A DNA stretch of 64,000 bases from Atlantibacter sp032062175 (GTDB lineage: Bacteria; Pseudomonadota; Gammaproteobacteria; Enterobacterales; Enterobacteriaceae), in the NCBI RefSeq assembly GCF_032062175.1, contig NZ_DAMBQK010000016.1:44767-108766 (forward strand), read 5' to 3'. The position numbers and the translations under genes were made by a program. The notes below the pieces were generated by a model. It was not told the origin of the DNA, searched no databases, and worked only from the letters and a program-made list of their open reading frames with translations. Below, one piece after another: positions 1 to 9,232 of the stretch; position 1 is the stretch's first letter; each line of letters opens with the position of its first letter.

Positions 1-108
1 CTCATTCATTGATGCATATCCTGCAAAGGTGTTTGATTGATTATACGGTTTTTCTCATCCATCAACCGCTATATGCTTCTCCGCCTTGATTCCAGAAGGC
101 GGTTTGCT

Positions 109-543
109 ATGCATTTTTTACTGATTTTATTTGTGATTGCGGGAGGGATGGGGCTCTCGATAGAAGCGGGGCTGCTCGGGCCGTTGGGAAATGAAGTGGG
201 CGACTTATGGGCGACTTTCAGCATTTTTAGCGTCGGTGCGGCGCTGACTTTTCTCCTGATGCTGTTTTTTAGCCCGCGTAGCAGCCCTTCATTTTTCGCC
301 CAACCGGCATGGCAACTGCTGGGCGGCGTCCTCGGCCCGGTTTATGTGATTATCCTGACGGTCGCTACTCCGGCGATCGGCATTGCCATGACCATGATTG
401 GCATTCTTGCCGGGCAGGTATTTAAAAGCCTGATCATCGATCACTTCGCGCTACTGGGCACGGCCCGCCGGCAGATCGACGCAAAACGCCTCATCGCCCT
501 GTTATTTATTATCGCGGCGCTGGCATTAATGGCAAAAGGGTGA
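109..543 (+). CDS. DMT-type small membrane protein (YdcZ/DUF606 family), first of a tandem pair
   Basis: This is a protein of about 144 residues with four predicted hydrophobic helices, typical of the YdcZ (DUF606) half-size members of the drug/metabolite transporter superfamily. The GLLGPLGN segment near the N-terminus and repeated small-residue helices fit the family; the substrate is unknown. The ATG at 109 is preferred over the ATG at 37 because the family starts directly with the first helix, here MHFLLILFV, and AAGG lies about 10 bases upstream. The next gene starts 9 bases after the stop and belongs to the same family, so the two may form an antiparallel heterodimer. That pairing is inference. 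Confidence 0.75.
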   Translation: MHFLLILFVIAGGMGLSIEAGLLGPLGNEVGDLWATFSIFSVGAALTFLLMLFFSPRSSPSFFAQPAWQLLGGVLGPVYVIILTVATPAIGIAMTMIGILAGQVFKSLIIDHFALLGTARRQIDAKRLIALLFIIAALALMAKG

Positions 544-552
544 GGTAACACG

Positions 553-1014
553 ATGGTTATTATGATGATTATTCTGACATTTATCGGCGGCGCGATGCTG
601 AGTTTACAAGCGGCGATCAATGGTCAGTTGGGAAGTAAAGTCGGGGTTTTCCGCAGTGCGTTTCTCACCTTCTCGGTGGGCGCGCTGATCACCGCATTGC
701 TGATTTTCTTCTTCGAACCGAAGCAGGCAATAAGCTTACTGGATGTTCCGAAATGGCAGTTGCTTGGCGCGCTGTGCGGTGTGCCCTATATCGTGATTAT
801 GGTAGTGGCCGTGCAGCGTATCGGCACGGCGGTTGCGACGGTGGCGGTGATTTTCGGGCAACTGGCGATGAGTATGCTGATTGATCATTTCGGATGGCTG
901 GGCAATGACGCCATACCATTCTCTTTCAGCCGCCTGGGTGCGGTGATTTGCCTGGGTATCGCACTGTTCTTTATCTATTCCAGCAACCGTAAGCCTTCCC
1001 GTCATACTGCATGA
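553..1014 (+). CDS. DMT-type small membrane protein (YdcZ/DUF606 family), second of a tandem pair
   Basis: This is a 153-residue membrane protein with four hydrophobic segments. It begins MVIMMIILTFIGGAML and carries the AAINGQLGSKVG motif characteristic of YdcZ/DUF606 proteins. GAGG lies 7 bases before the ATG. It sits 9 bases behind a paralogue and is surely co-transcribed with it. In related two-gene arrangements the half-size proteins are thought to act as a pair. The transported compound cannot be predicted. Confidence 0.8.
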   Translation: MVIMMIILTFIGGAMLSLQAAINGQLGSKVGVFRSAFLTFSVGALITALLIFFFEPKQAISLLDVPKWQLLGALCGVPYIVIMVVAVQRIGTAVATVAVIFGQLAMSMLIDHFGWLGNDAIPFSFSRLGAVICLGIALFFIYSSNRKPSRHTA

Positions 1015-1052
1015 GCCGCAGCGAGCTGGCGGCACAGGAACGGTAAATAACA

Positions 1053-1076
1053 AAATGCGGCGTCATGGCCGCATTT
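1053..1076 (+). terminator. Stem-loop after the YdcZ-type pair
   Basis: AAATGCGGC (1053-1061) pairs with GCCGCATTT (1068-1076) around a 6-base loop. The stem lies 39 bases after the second stop. Only a short T run follows, so termination may be weak. Confidence 0.55.
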
Positions 1077-1461
1077 CCTGCCGATCGGAACCTAAAAGCA
1101 GGCCATGAAAGGAACTCTTTCATTTTTTTAGCAAAATATATTCTGTTGATTAACTCTTTCATCTTTCTCACTTCCCGGCCGATGTCAGCGCCATCGCCCC
1201 TGCGCTGCTTTGTGACCCTCGCCCTTCACTTTTCATCCCATAGTCTATGATTGATTTTCGTATGGAACCTGGTGTCACGGTATCTGGAGACCGTTTCAAT
1301 CCCCCTCTCTTTGCGGTGCCGACCTCTTCAGGACAACCTGGAGACGACCGGCCCGTGGTGGCATTCAGGTCTATTTTCGCGTTTAAGCTACTGGAGCTCG
1401 CCTCGGCGACCAACGCGCGATGGCGTGCATTGCTCACTTTCGGGTTAAACGAGGCATTGAT
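1077..1461. other. 385-bp non-coding stretch upstream of treZ
   Basis: No convincing gene is seen here. The first half is AT-rich and the second half GC-richer. It must hold the promoter of the treZ-treY-glgX operon. A TCTATGATT stretch near 1243-1251 resembles an extended -10 element, but I could not pair it with a -35. Short overlapping reading frames in this region lack ribosome sites and family resemblance. Confidence 0.5.
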
Positions 1462-3246
1462 ATGGGATCGAAAACGTTTGTAAAAAGCTGGGGCAGTGAG
1501 TTTGTAACGGATAGCACCGTGCGCTTTCGCCTGTGGGCACCGGGGCAGGGCAGCATGACGCTGAGACTCAACGGCGAAGAGCTGCCAATGATGGCCGCCG
1601 ATGACGGCTGGTTTGAACGTGAGGCGACCGGCGTATCACCCGGCGCAGAATACCAGTTTGTGCTCGCCGACGGGATGACGGTCCCTGACCCGGCCTCCCG
1701 CGCGCAAAAAGCCGATGTGAACGGGCCTTCGCTGGTTGTCGACCCTGACCAGTACGCCTGGCAAAATACCGGCTGGCAGGGGCGCCCCTGGGAAGAGACC
1801 GTGGTGTACGAGATGCACTTCGGTACGTTTACCCCGGAAGGCACTTACCGCGCGGCAATCGAAAAGCTGCCGTATCTTGCCGAACTCGGCATCACCATGA
1901 TTGAAGTGCTGCCCGTTTCGCAGTTCGGCGGCAATCGCGGCTGGGGCTACGATGGCGTGCTGCTGTACGCGCCGCATTCCGCCTACGGCACGCCGGATGA
2001 TTTCAAAGCGTTTGTCGATGCCGCCCACGGTTACGGCCTGTCGGTGGTGCTGGATATCGTACTCAACCACTTCGGCCCGGAAGGCAACTATTTGCCGCTG
2101 CTGGCCCCGGATTTCTTCCATAAAGAACGCATGACCCCCTGGGGGCCTGGCATCGCCTATGACGTGGACGCAGTGCGCCGATATATCGTCGAAGCGCCGC
2201 TCTACTGGCTGAAGGAGTATCACCTCGACGGCCTGCGCTTTGACGCCATCGACCATATCCATGACGTCCCGGAAAAACACGTGTTGAACGAGATCGCCGA
2301 ACGCATTCGCGCGGAAATCACCGACCGTCCGATCCATCTCACCACCGAAGACAGCCGCAATATCATCGATTTGCACCCGCGTGATGAAAAGGGCGCTGCG
2401 CCGCTGTTTACTGCGGAATGGAACGACGATTTCCATAATGCCGTTCACGTGTTCGCCACCGGCGAAACCCACGCCTACTACGAAGACTTTGCCGAACAGC
2501 CGGAACAACACGTCGCCCGCACCCTGGCGGAAGGGTTCGCGTATCAGGGCGAGCACTCCAGGCATGCGGGTAAAACGCGCGGCGTGGACAGCACCGGCCA
2601 GCCGCCCATTGCCTTTGTTGATTTTATCCAGAACCACGACCAAACCGGCAACCGCGCTCATGGCGACCGGTTAATTGAACTGGCGGGCGCGGATCGCACC
2701 AAAGTGCTGCTCGCCACGCTGCTGCTGTCGCCGCATATCCCGCTGCTGTTTATGGGCGAAGAGTATGGCGAAACCAACCCGTTCCTGTTCTTTACCGATT
2801 TCCACGGCGAGCTTGCCAAAGCGGTGCGCGAAGGGCGCGCCAAAGAGTTTAAGGGCCATCACGGCCACGATGGCGAAGACGTGCCCGATCCTAACGCCGA
2901 GCAAACCTTTACCCGCTCGAAACTGGACTGGCACCGCCGTTGCAGCGAGCAGGGCAAACAGTGGCTGGCGCTGACCCGGCAACTGCTACAACTGCGTCAG
3001 CAATATATCGTGCCGCTGCTGGCAACCGCGCAAGGGGCTGGCGAGGTGGTGAAAACCGCGCCGGGCTTTGTCGCCGTGTGCTGGCCGTTCCAGCAGGGCA
3101 CGCTGTCGGTGGCGCTGAATATCGGTGAAAACACGCAACCGCTGCCTGATTTGCCTGGCGAGACGATTTTCGCCTGGCCGAACGTGGCAAATGACCTGCC
3201 GCAAAATTCCATTATTGTCCGCCTTGCTTCGGGAGAGGCTAACTGA
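1462..3246 (+). CDS. treZ: Malto-oligosyltrehalose trehalohydrolase
   Basis: TreZ releases trehalose from the maltooligosyltrehalose made by TreY in the cytoplasm. The 594-residue protein is a GH13 enzyme with an N-terminal beta-sandwich (about 1-90), a catalytic barrel and a C-terminal beta domain. The catalytic triad is visible: Asp261 in DGLRFDAIDH, Glu296 in LTTEDSRN, and Asp393 in FIQNHDQTGNR. The barrel motif DIVLNHFGPEGNY is also present. The ATG at 1462 is chosen because CGAGG precedes it at good spacing and the protein then starts MGSKTFVKSWG; an upstream ATG at 1420 lacks support. The stop overlaps the treY start by one base. Confidence 0.93.
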   Translation: MGSKTFVKSWGSEFVTDSTVRFRLWAPGQGSMTLRLNGEELPMMAADDGWFEREATGVSPGAEYQFVLADGMTVPDPASRAQKADVNGPSLVVDPDQYAWQNTGWQGRPWEETVVYEMHFGTFTPEGTYRAAIEKLPYLAELGITMIEVLPVSQFGGNRGWGYDGVLLYAPHSAYGTPDDFKAFVDAAHGYGLSVVLDIVLNHFGPEGNYLPLLAPDFFHKERMTPWGPGIAYDVDAVRRYIVEAPLYWLKEYHLDGLRFDAIDHIHDVPEKHVLNEIAERIRAEITDRPIHLTTEDSRNIIDLHPRDEKGAAPLFTAEWNDDFHNAVHVFATGETHAYYEDFAEQPEQHVARTLAEGFAYQGEHSRHAGKTRGVDSTGQPPIAFVDFIQNHDQTGNRAHGDRLIELAGADRTKVLLATLLLSPHIPLLFMGEEYGETNPFLFFTDFHGELAKAVREGRAKEFKGHHGHDGEDVPDPNAEQTFTRSKLDWHRRCSEQGKQWLALTRQLLQLRQQYIVPLLATAQGAGEVVKTAPGFVAVCWPFQQGTLSVALNIGENTQPLPDLPGETIFAWPNVANDLPQNSIIVRLASGEAN

Positions 3247-5789
3247 TGATCCCAACCGCGACATATCGTATTCAGTTTCGCAACGGCATGACCTTCGACC
3301 GCGCCGCTGCGCGGGTTCCTTATCTTAAGCGGCTGGGTATCAGCCATTTATATGCCTCGCCGATATTTACCGCGACTTCGGGGTCGACCCACGGCTATGA
3401 CGTTACCGACGCCAATGAAATCGACCCGTCTATCGGCGGGCGCGAAGGGTTCGACCGCATGGCGAAAGCCCTGAAGGATGCCGGGCTGGGGCTGATCCTG
3501 GATATCGTGCCGAACCATATGGCGACATCGCTGGAAAACGCCTGGTGGCGTGATGTGATCGAGCATGGCGAAAACAGCCGCTATGCCCGTCATTTCGATA
3601 TCGACTGGACGCGCCGCCTGACGCTACCGTTCCTCGGCGATACTTTCGAAGCGGTGCTGGAAAGCGGCGATATCCGCATCCAGGCCGATCCGCAAACCGG
3701 CAAACCCGCGCTGGCGTATTTTGAGAACCTCTATCCGCTGACGCCGGAGAGCTGGCAGGGCCGCGAGCAGGACGTGCTGAACCTGACCGATAAAGCGGCT
3801 ATTGCTGAAATGCACGAGCGCCAGCCGTACCGCCTGATGTCCTGGCGGGATGCGCCGCGCGAGCTGTCATTCCGCCGCTTCTTTGAAGTCACCGGGCTGG
3901 TGGGGATGCGGGTGGAAGACGACGCGGTGTTTGACGACACCCACCGCCTGATCCTTGAACTGGTGCATTCCGGGGCGGTGGACGGGCTGCGTATCGACCA
4001 CGTCGACGGGCTGGCCGATCCCAAAGCCTATGTGGAAAAACTGCGCCAGCAGGCCGGGCCGGACTGCTATATCACCGTGGAGAAAATCCTTGGTAAAGGC
4101 GAGCATCTGCCTCAGGACTGGCCGATTTCCGGCACCACCGGGTATGAGTTTATTTCGTCACTATCGGAAGTGCTGGTGGACGACGAGCAAATCGCCGCGC
4201 TGCGCAGCGTCTATGACAGCGTGGCGGGCCAGCCGGTAGATATTAAAGCCGAGCTGCGCGCCGCCAAACTGCTGATGGTGGATCGCAACTTCGAAGGGGA
4301 GTTCACCCGGCTGCTTAACCTGGCGGTCAACATTGCCGAAGCCGATAGCGTGGCGCTGGACGAACCGACCCTCCGGGCGGCGCTGCGCGAATTGCTGATT
4401 GCTTTCCCGGTGTATCGCACCTACGGCACGCTCCAGGGGATGCCGGACGAAGGGCAGGAACTGTTAGCGAAAATCGTCGATAAGGTGAAAACCAGCGAGT
4501 TTGCGCCCGATCCGGCGGCGCTCGATTTCCTGACCCGTATTCTTCATGGCGAGGTGTCCGCTGGCGCGTCGGCGACCGCCGGGCACTTCCGCACCCGCTT
4601 CCAGCAGCTAACCGGCCCGCTGATGGCGAAATCGGTAGAAGATACGCTGTTCTTCCGCCAGAACATGGGCCTGGCGCTCAACGAAGTCGGGGCCGAGCCG
4701 GTGCAGCGCGCGTTTTCGCTCGACCGCTTTCATAAAGAGATGAAAACCCGGCTGGCGCGCCAGCCGGATGCGATTTCCAGTACCTCGACCCACGATACCA
4801 AACGCGGCGAAGACGCCCGCGCCCGGCTGTATACGCTCACCGAAGCGCCGCAACTGTGGGACGAATGCTTTGCCCGCTGGCGGCAGATGAACCAGACCAA
4901 AGTGGTGTTCCTGAACGACGGCACCGCGCCGCGCGGCGTGGATACCTGGATGCTGTACCAGGCGCTGGCGGGCGTGTGGCCTGCCATGCTGCATCCGCAG
5001 GATGCAGCGGGTATCAACGCGCTGAAAGAACGTTTCCTGGCGTTTGTCGAAAAAGCGCTGCGCGAAGCCAAGCTGCGCACCGACTGGGTCGACAGCAACG
5101 AAGCCTACGAAAACGCAGTGCTCGACTACGCCCGCCATATGCTGGACCCGGCGAACCAGGCATTCTTGCAGGATTTTTGCGACGGTTTGCAGCCGTTTAT
5201 CCGTGCGGGCCTGGTCAACAGCCTGACCCAGACGGTGATTAAGCTGACCGCGCCGGGCGTACCGGATATCTATCAGGGCAGCGAGGCGCTGAATTTTAGC
5301 CTGGTTGACCCGGATAACCGCCGTGACCCGGATTTCGCGGCCCTCGAACGGATGCTGGAGGATGAACGGCCCAACTTCAGCGCTGAAGAGAACTGGTTCA
5401 GCGGCCAGGTGAAGCAGCGGGTTATCGCCCGGGTGCTGCATTTGCGCCAGCAAAAACCGATGCTGTTCCGACGTGGCGACTATTTGCCGCTCGCGGCATC
5501 CGGCAAGCGGGCGGATAACGTCATCACGTTTGCCCGGATACAGGACGACGACGCGCTGATCATTATCGCCCCGCGCCTGGTGTTTGGCGCGCTGCACGGT
5601 GGCCTGGAATTGCCCCATACGGAACTCTGGACGGAGACGGAAATCCCGTTGCCGGAACAGCTGGCTCACTGCCGCTACCGCGACATTCTTAGCGGAAAAG
5701 AGATCTTACTGACGGATCGTATCGACCTTAATTCAGTCGATTCCTGTTCATCCGTGTTGTTGCAACGGGTTAACTCCACAGACAGATAA
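3246..5789 (+). CDS. treY: Malto-oligosyltrehalose synthase
   Basis: TreY is an intramolecular transglycosylase. It turns the reducing-end alpha-1,4 bond of malto-oligosaccharides into the alpha,alpha-1,1 bond of trehalose. The 847-residue length is usual for the family. It begins IPTATYRIQFRNGMTFD, a hallmark start. GH13 motifs are present: Asp251 in GLRIDHVDGLADP, Glu279 in ITVEKILGKGE and Asp517 in STSTHDTKRGEDAR. The gene overlaps treZ by one base (TGATG), so translation is coupled. Together with treZ it forms the non-phosphorylating TreYZ route, which draws on glycogen or maltodextrin and serves osmotic or desiccation protection. Confidence 0.94.
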   Translation: MIPTATYRIQFRNGMTFDRAAARVPYLKRLGISHLYASPIFTATSGSTHGYDVTDANEIDPSIGGREGFDRMAKALKDAGLGLILDIVPNHMATSLENAWWRDVIEHGENSRYARHFDIDWTRRLTLPFLGDTFEAVLESGDIRIQADPQTGKPALAYFENLYPLTPESWQGREQDVLNLTDKAAIAEMHERQPYRLMSWRDAPRELSFRRFFEVTGLVGMRVEDDAVFDDTHRLILELVHSGAVDGLRIDHVDGLADPKAYVEKLRQQAGPDCYITVEKILGKGEHLPQDWPISGTTGYEFISSLSEVLVDDEQIAALRSVYDSVAGQPVDIKAELRAAKLLMVDRNFEGEFTRLLNLAVNIAEADSVALDEPTLRAALRELLIAFPVYRTYGTLQGMPDEGQELLAKIVDKVKTSEFAPDPAALDFLTRILHGEVSAGASATAGHFRTRFQQLTGPLMAKSVEDTLFFRQNMGLALNEVGAEPVQRAFSLDRFHKEMKTRLARQPDAISSTSTHDTKRGEDARARLYTLTEAPQLWDECFARWRQMNQTKVVFLNDGTAPRGVDTWMLYQALAGVWPAMLHPQDAAGINALKERFLAFVEKALREAKLRTDWVDSNEAYENAVLDYARHMLDPANQAFLQDFCDGLQPFIRAGLVNSLTQTVIKLTAPGVPDIYQGSEALNFSLVDPDNRRDPDFAALERMLEDERPNFSAEENWFSGQVKQRVIARVLHLRQQKPMLFRRGDYLPLAASGKRADNVITFARIQDDDALIIIAPRLVFGALHGGLELPHTELWTETEIPLPEQLAHCRYRDILSGKEILLTDRIDLNSVDSCSSVLLQRVNSTDR

Positions 5790-5839
5790 AACGTTAACCG
5801 CTGCATTTGCTGAAATTTCTGGTTTCAAGAGAGGGATTC

Positions 5840-7915
5840 ATGTCTAAAGGTAAACCGTTTGAAATCCTGGCGGGGCACGGCCATCAACTCGGCGCCAACT
5901 ACGATGGCGAGGGCGTGAACTTCGCGATTTTCTCGGCCCATGCGGAACGTATCGAGCTGTGTCTCTACGATCCCACCGGCAACGTTGAAATTGCCCGGCG
6001 CGATCTGCCGGAATGTACCCACGAGGTGTGGCATGGCTACGTGCCGGGCCTGAAGCCTGGCGCACTGTACGGCTTTCGCGTCCACGGCCCTTTCGACCCT
6101 GAGAATGGCCACCGCTTTAACCCTAATAAACTGCTGATCGACCCCTACGCCCGGGATCTGGTGGGCGACCTTGAGTGGAACGAAGCCCATTTCGCCTACG
6201 ATCTGTATCACGACGATAAAGATCTGACCTTCGACGAGCGCGACAGCGCGCCATTTACCCCGAAATGCCGGGTTATCGATCCCAATGAATTTAACTGGCA
6301 CGATCAGAACCGCCCGACCGTTCCGTGGCCGAAAACCGTGATCTACGAAACCCACGTCAAAGGGTTTACCCAGCTTAATTCCGCGCTGCCGGAAGAGATG
6401 CGCGGCACCTACGACGGCATGAGCCATAAATCTACCGTTCAGTACATCAAAAGCCTCGGCATTACTTCAGTAGAACTGCTGCCGGTACACTGGTTCCCGG
6501 ACGATCAGCACCTGTTGGATCGCGGGCTGAAAAACTTCTGGGGCTACAATTCGCTGGGCTTCTTCGCGCCTGCCTCGCGCTACTTTGGGCCACGCGGCAT
6601 CCAGGGCTTCCGTGATATGGTGCGCGCTTTCCATGATGAAGGTATCGAAGTGATCCTCGACGTGGTGTACAACCACACCGCCGAGGGCAACGAACTGGGC
6701 CCGACGCTGTCATTCAAGGGCATCGACAACTTCTCCTATTACCGCACCATGCCCGGCCAGCACCGTTATTACATCAACGATACCGGCACCGGCAACACCG
6801 TGAATACCTCCCATCCGCGCGTATTGCAGATGGTGATGGATTCCCTGCGTTACTGGGCCGATTCGATGCATATCGACGGTTTCCGCTTCGATTTGGGTAC
6901 CATTCTTGGGCGCGAGCCGGAAGGCTTTGACCAGCGCGGCGGTTTCTTCGACGCCATCATGCAGGACCCGAAATTGTCCCGCCTGAAGCTGATTGGCGAG
7001 CCCTGGGATATCGGCCCCGGCGGCTATCAGGTGGGCGGCTTCCCGCCAGGCTGGGCGGAGTGGAACGATAAATACCGCGACACGGTGCGTGAATACTGGA
7101 AGGGCGACAATGTCTCGACTGATTTCGCCGCGCGCCTGCTGGGGTCCGGCGATCTCTACGATCAGCGTGGCCGCCGCCCGTGGGCCAGCGTCAACTTTAT
7201 CACCGCCCATGACGGCTTCACCCTGAACGACCTGGTGTCGTACAACGAGAAGCACAACGAGGCCAACGGCGAAGATAACAACGACGGCCATAACGATAAC
7301 CGCTCCTACAACTACGGCGCGGAAGGCCCGACCGACGACGAAGGCATCAACGCGGTGCGCGAGCGCCAGAAACGCAACTTCCTCGCCACGCTGTTCTTCT
7401 CCCACGGTACGCCGATGCTGCTGGCGGGGGACGAGTTTGGCCGTAGCCAGATGGGCAATAACAACGGCTACTGTCAGGACAGCGAGATCTCCTGGGTGCA
7501 CTGGGACAACCTGCCAGAATCCAGTGAGGCGCTGCGCGAGTTCACGCGCCATCTCATCAAACTGCGCGCCGAGCAGCCGCTGCTGCGCCGCGATAACTGG
7601 CGCGACGGCATGGTGATCGAATGGTTTAACGCCGGCGGCGGCCCGCAGCAGCCGGAGCAGTGGGACGAAGGCTCAACCCTGGGCGTGTACATTGGCCGCA
7701 CCGACTTCCAGACCGAAGAGGGCATCTGGCATGACATCCTGATGCTGTTCAACCCGTTTGAAGGCAACGTACCGTTCCGCATCCCGCAGTTTGGCGAAGG
7801 CGGCTGGGTGCTGGAATTGAGCACGTCGGAGTCGGTAGAACCGGGTCTGGTGATCACCAAAGAGAAGGATTTTGAACTGGAAGGGCGCAGTATGGCGCTG
7901 TTCAGAAGGCCTTAA
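5840..7915 (+). CDS. glgX: Glycogen debranching enzyme (GlgX/TreX type)
   Basis: This alpha-1,6-glucosidase trims glycogen branches to linear maltodextrins, the substrate of TreY. The 691-residue protein has an N-terminal CBM48 sandwich (LGANYDGEGVNFAIFSAHAE) and a GH13 barrel. Catalytic residues are Asp351 in DGFRFDLG, Glu387 in LIGEPWDIGPGGYQVG and Asp458 in TAHDGFTLNDLV. The NHxxEGNE and GDEFGRSQ(x)GNNNxYCQD motifs of debranching enzymes are intact. The ATG at 5840 is preferred because AGAGAGGG lies just upstream. Placed 50 bases after treY, it plays the TreX role of a treXYZ operon. The housekeeping glgX copy would be expected elsewhere in the genome, which cannot be seen here. Confidence 0.92.
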   Translation: MSKGKPFEILAGHGHQLGANYDGEGVNFAIFSAHAERIELCLYDPTGNVEIARRDLPECTHEVWHGYVPGLKPGALYGFRVHGPFDPENGHRFNPNKLLIDPYARDLVGDLEWNEAHFAYDLYHDDKDLTFDERDSAPFTPKCRVIDPNEFNWHDQNRPTVPWPKTVIYETHVKGFTQLNSALPEEMRGTYDGMSHKSTVQYIKSLGITSVELLPVHWFPDDQHLLDRGLKNFWGYNSLGFFAPASRYFGPRGIQGFRDMVRAFHDEGIEVILDVVYNHTAEGNELGPTLSFKGIDNFSYYRTMPGQHRYYINDTGTGNTVNTSHPRVLQMVMDSLRYWADSMHIDGFRFDLGTILGREPEGFDQRGGFFDAIMQDPKLSRLKLIGEPWDIGPGGYQVGGFPPGWAEWNDKYRDTVREYWKGDNVSTDFAARLLGSGDLYDQRGRRPWASVNFITAHDGFTLNDLVSYNEKHNEANGEDNNDGHNDNRSYNYGAEGPTDDEGINAVRERQKRNFLATLFFSHGTPMLLAGDEFGRSQMGNNNGYCQDSEISWVHWDNLPESSEALREFTRHLIKLRAEQPLLRRDNWRDGMVIEWFNAGGGPQQPEQWDEGSTLGVYIGRTDFQTEEGIWHDILMLFNPFEGNVPFRIPQFGEGGWVLELSTSESVEPGLVITKEKDFELEGRSMALFRRP

Positions 7916-7932
7916 TTTAATTCCACAAAAAC

Positions 7933-7960
7933 CAGCCCGCGTAATGCGGGCTGAATTTTT
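7933..7960. terminator. Bidirectional rho-independent terminator between glgX and the YicL-like gene
   Basis: CAGCCCGC (7933-7940) and GCGGGCTG (7946-7953) form a perfect 8-bp stem with loop GTAAT. It is followed by AATTTTT on the plus strand and GGTTTTTGTGG on the minus strand. It therefore serves both convergent transcripts. Confidence 0.9.
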
Positions 7961-8862
7961 TACGCCGGGCGCACCTTCCTGCGCGAATCCAGTGAAATCA
8001 ACGCCACGGATGACAAAATCATCAGCGTGCCCAGCCAGTCTGGCAACGTAAACGAAATCCCCAGCAGCGCCAGCGACAGCAGCGCGCTACTTAGCGGTTC
8101 CGCGCAGCTCAAGATGCTGGCTTTCGGGCCGCCGATCATCTGCGCACCTTTCAGGTAAATGCTGAAGGTGAGGGCAGTACCCACGACGACCAGATAGAAA
8201 AACGCCATCAGCACGTGGCTGTTAACGGTCACGCCGTTGTGCTGGCCGGAATAGAACGGCAGCAGCGCCGCGCCGCCAATCAGCATACTCCAGCCGACGA
8301 TCGGCAGCGTGCCGTACTGGCCGATAAGCTTTGACGGATAGGTAGTGTAAAACGCGGCGGCAAACGCCGAGGCGATGCCCCAGAACAGCGCGGCGCCGGA
8401 TATTGACAGCGAGGTCGGGTTGCCGTGGGTGACCAGCAGAAACGTGCCGATAAGCGATGTCACCACCGCCATCATCACGTAGCGCGACGGGCGTTTTTTC
8501 AGGATAGCGGCAAACCACATCACAATGATGGTCGGCGACAGGAACTGCAAGATCGTGGCCGTGGCGGCGTTAGATTTCTCAATGGCGACCAGAAATGTGA
8601 ACTGGACCAGCAGCGCGCCGAACAGGGAGAAAATAATCAGGCTGATGGCGTCGCGGCGGACTTTGAACATCGCGAAGATTTTATCACCCTGCATAAAGGA
8701 GAGCGTCAGCAGGATGAAACCGCTAAACAGCAGGCGGATCATGGTCAGAAACGGCGCGGATATCTGGCTTTGCTCCATAATGTACTGCGCGGCCACGCCG
8801 GAACTTCCCCAAAATATGGCGGCCAGCAGAACGTACAGCATCCCTTTTTTTGCGTAACTCAT
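7960..8862 (-). CDS. yicL: EamA/DMT family exporter, YicL-like
   Basis: This is an inner-membrane protein of about 300 residues with ten hydrophobic helices in two EamA repeats. It closely matches my recollection of E. coli YicL, including AIFWGSSGVAAQYIMEQS, EKSNAATATILQFLSPTI, LVTHGNPTSLSIS and GGPKASILSCAEPLSSALLS. The physiological substrate is unknown; the family exports amino acids or small metabolites. The ATG at 8862 (MSYAKKGML) has GGGAAA just upstream, whereas the ATG at 8880 has no visible ribosome site. It is transcribed toward glgX and ends in the shared terminator. Confidence 0.85.
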   Translation of the reverse strand: MSYAKKGMLYVLLAAIFWGSSGVAAQYIMEQSQISAPFLTMIRLLFSGFILLTLSFMQGDKIFAMFKVRRDAISLIIFSLFGALLVQFTFLVAIEKSNAATATILQFLSPTIIVMWFAAILKKRPSRYVMMAVVTSLIGTFLLVTHGNPTSLSISGAALFWGIASAFAAAFYTTYPSKLIGQYGTLPIVGWSMLIGGAALLPFYSGQHNGVTVNSHVLMAFFYLVVVGTALTFSIYLKGAQMIGGPKASILSCAEPLSSALLSLALLGISFTLPDWLGTLMILSSVALISLDSRRKVRPA

Positions 8863-8975
8863 TTGTTTCCCGGCAGTCATGTTAATAAGCCGCTAAAGCA
8901 TAACATAGTATTAATAACCGATGCTTCAACCGTAGTGCCGGAAATGCACTGCAAAGTTTGGGGGGTATTCACGAT

Positions 8976-9008
8976 AAAACCCGCCACGGCTATTCACCGG
9001 GCGGGCTT
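8976..9008 (-). terminator. Terminator after the small lipoprotein gene
   Basis: Read on the minus strand, AAGCCCGCC and GGCGGGTTTT form a GC-rich stem around a loop of about 14 bases, ending in a short T run. It lies 14 bases after the lipoprotein stop. Confidence 0.75.
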
Positions 9009-9022
9009 AATAATAGCAGGGA

Positions 9023-9232
9023 TTATTTTACGGCCTGCTGGGCATTTTCCATTGCCTGTTTTTCTGATGCGGACAGGATCGCTGACTGGCGCTGCTGTTC
9101 CGCTAAATAGCAGGTATCACGGCTAATGCCTTTAGCCTCGCAGTCAGACTGGCGCTGCGCCGCGCTGGAGCAGCCCGCGACCAGACCAACAAATGCGATA
9201 CAACCCGCCATCATAATTAACTTTTTCATCAT
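9023..9232 (-). CDS. Small lipoprotein of unknown function
   Basis: This is a 69-residue protein with a lipoprotein signal: MMKKLIMMAGCIAFVGLVAGC, with lipobox LVAGC and Cys at about residue 21. The mature part is short, polar and helix-prone (QRQSDCEAKGISRDTCYLAEQ) and has two further cysteines that could pair. Either of two adjacent ATG codons (9232, 9229) may be used; AAGGTTGG precedes them. Asp is absent at the +2 position (Ser-Ser instead), which suggests outer-membrane sorting. I do not recognise a named homologue. Confidence 0.7.
   Translation of the reverse strand: MMKKLIMMAGCIAFVGLVAGCSSAAQRQSDCEAKGISRDTCYLAEQQRQSAILSASEKQAMENAQQAVK

Noticed and set aside
1636..2661. 341-codon open frame antisense to treZ
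   Set aside because: It is a shadow in GC-rich coding DNA; treZ has all catalytic motifs and the antisense frame has no recognisable domain.
4608..5669. 353-codon frame antisense to treY
   Set aside because: It is a shadow of the conserved treY reading frame, rich in Arg, Gln and His as expected for an antisense artefact.
6710..7552. 280-codon frame antisense to glgX
   Set aside because: It is a shadow frame; glgX covers the region with intact family motifs.
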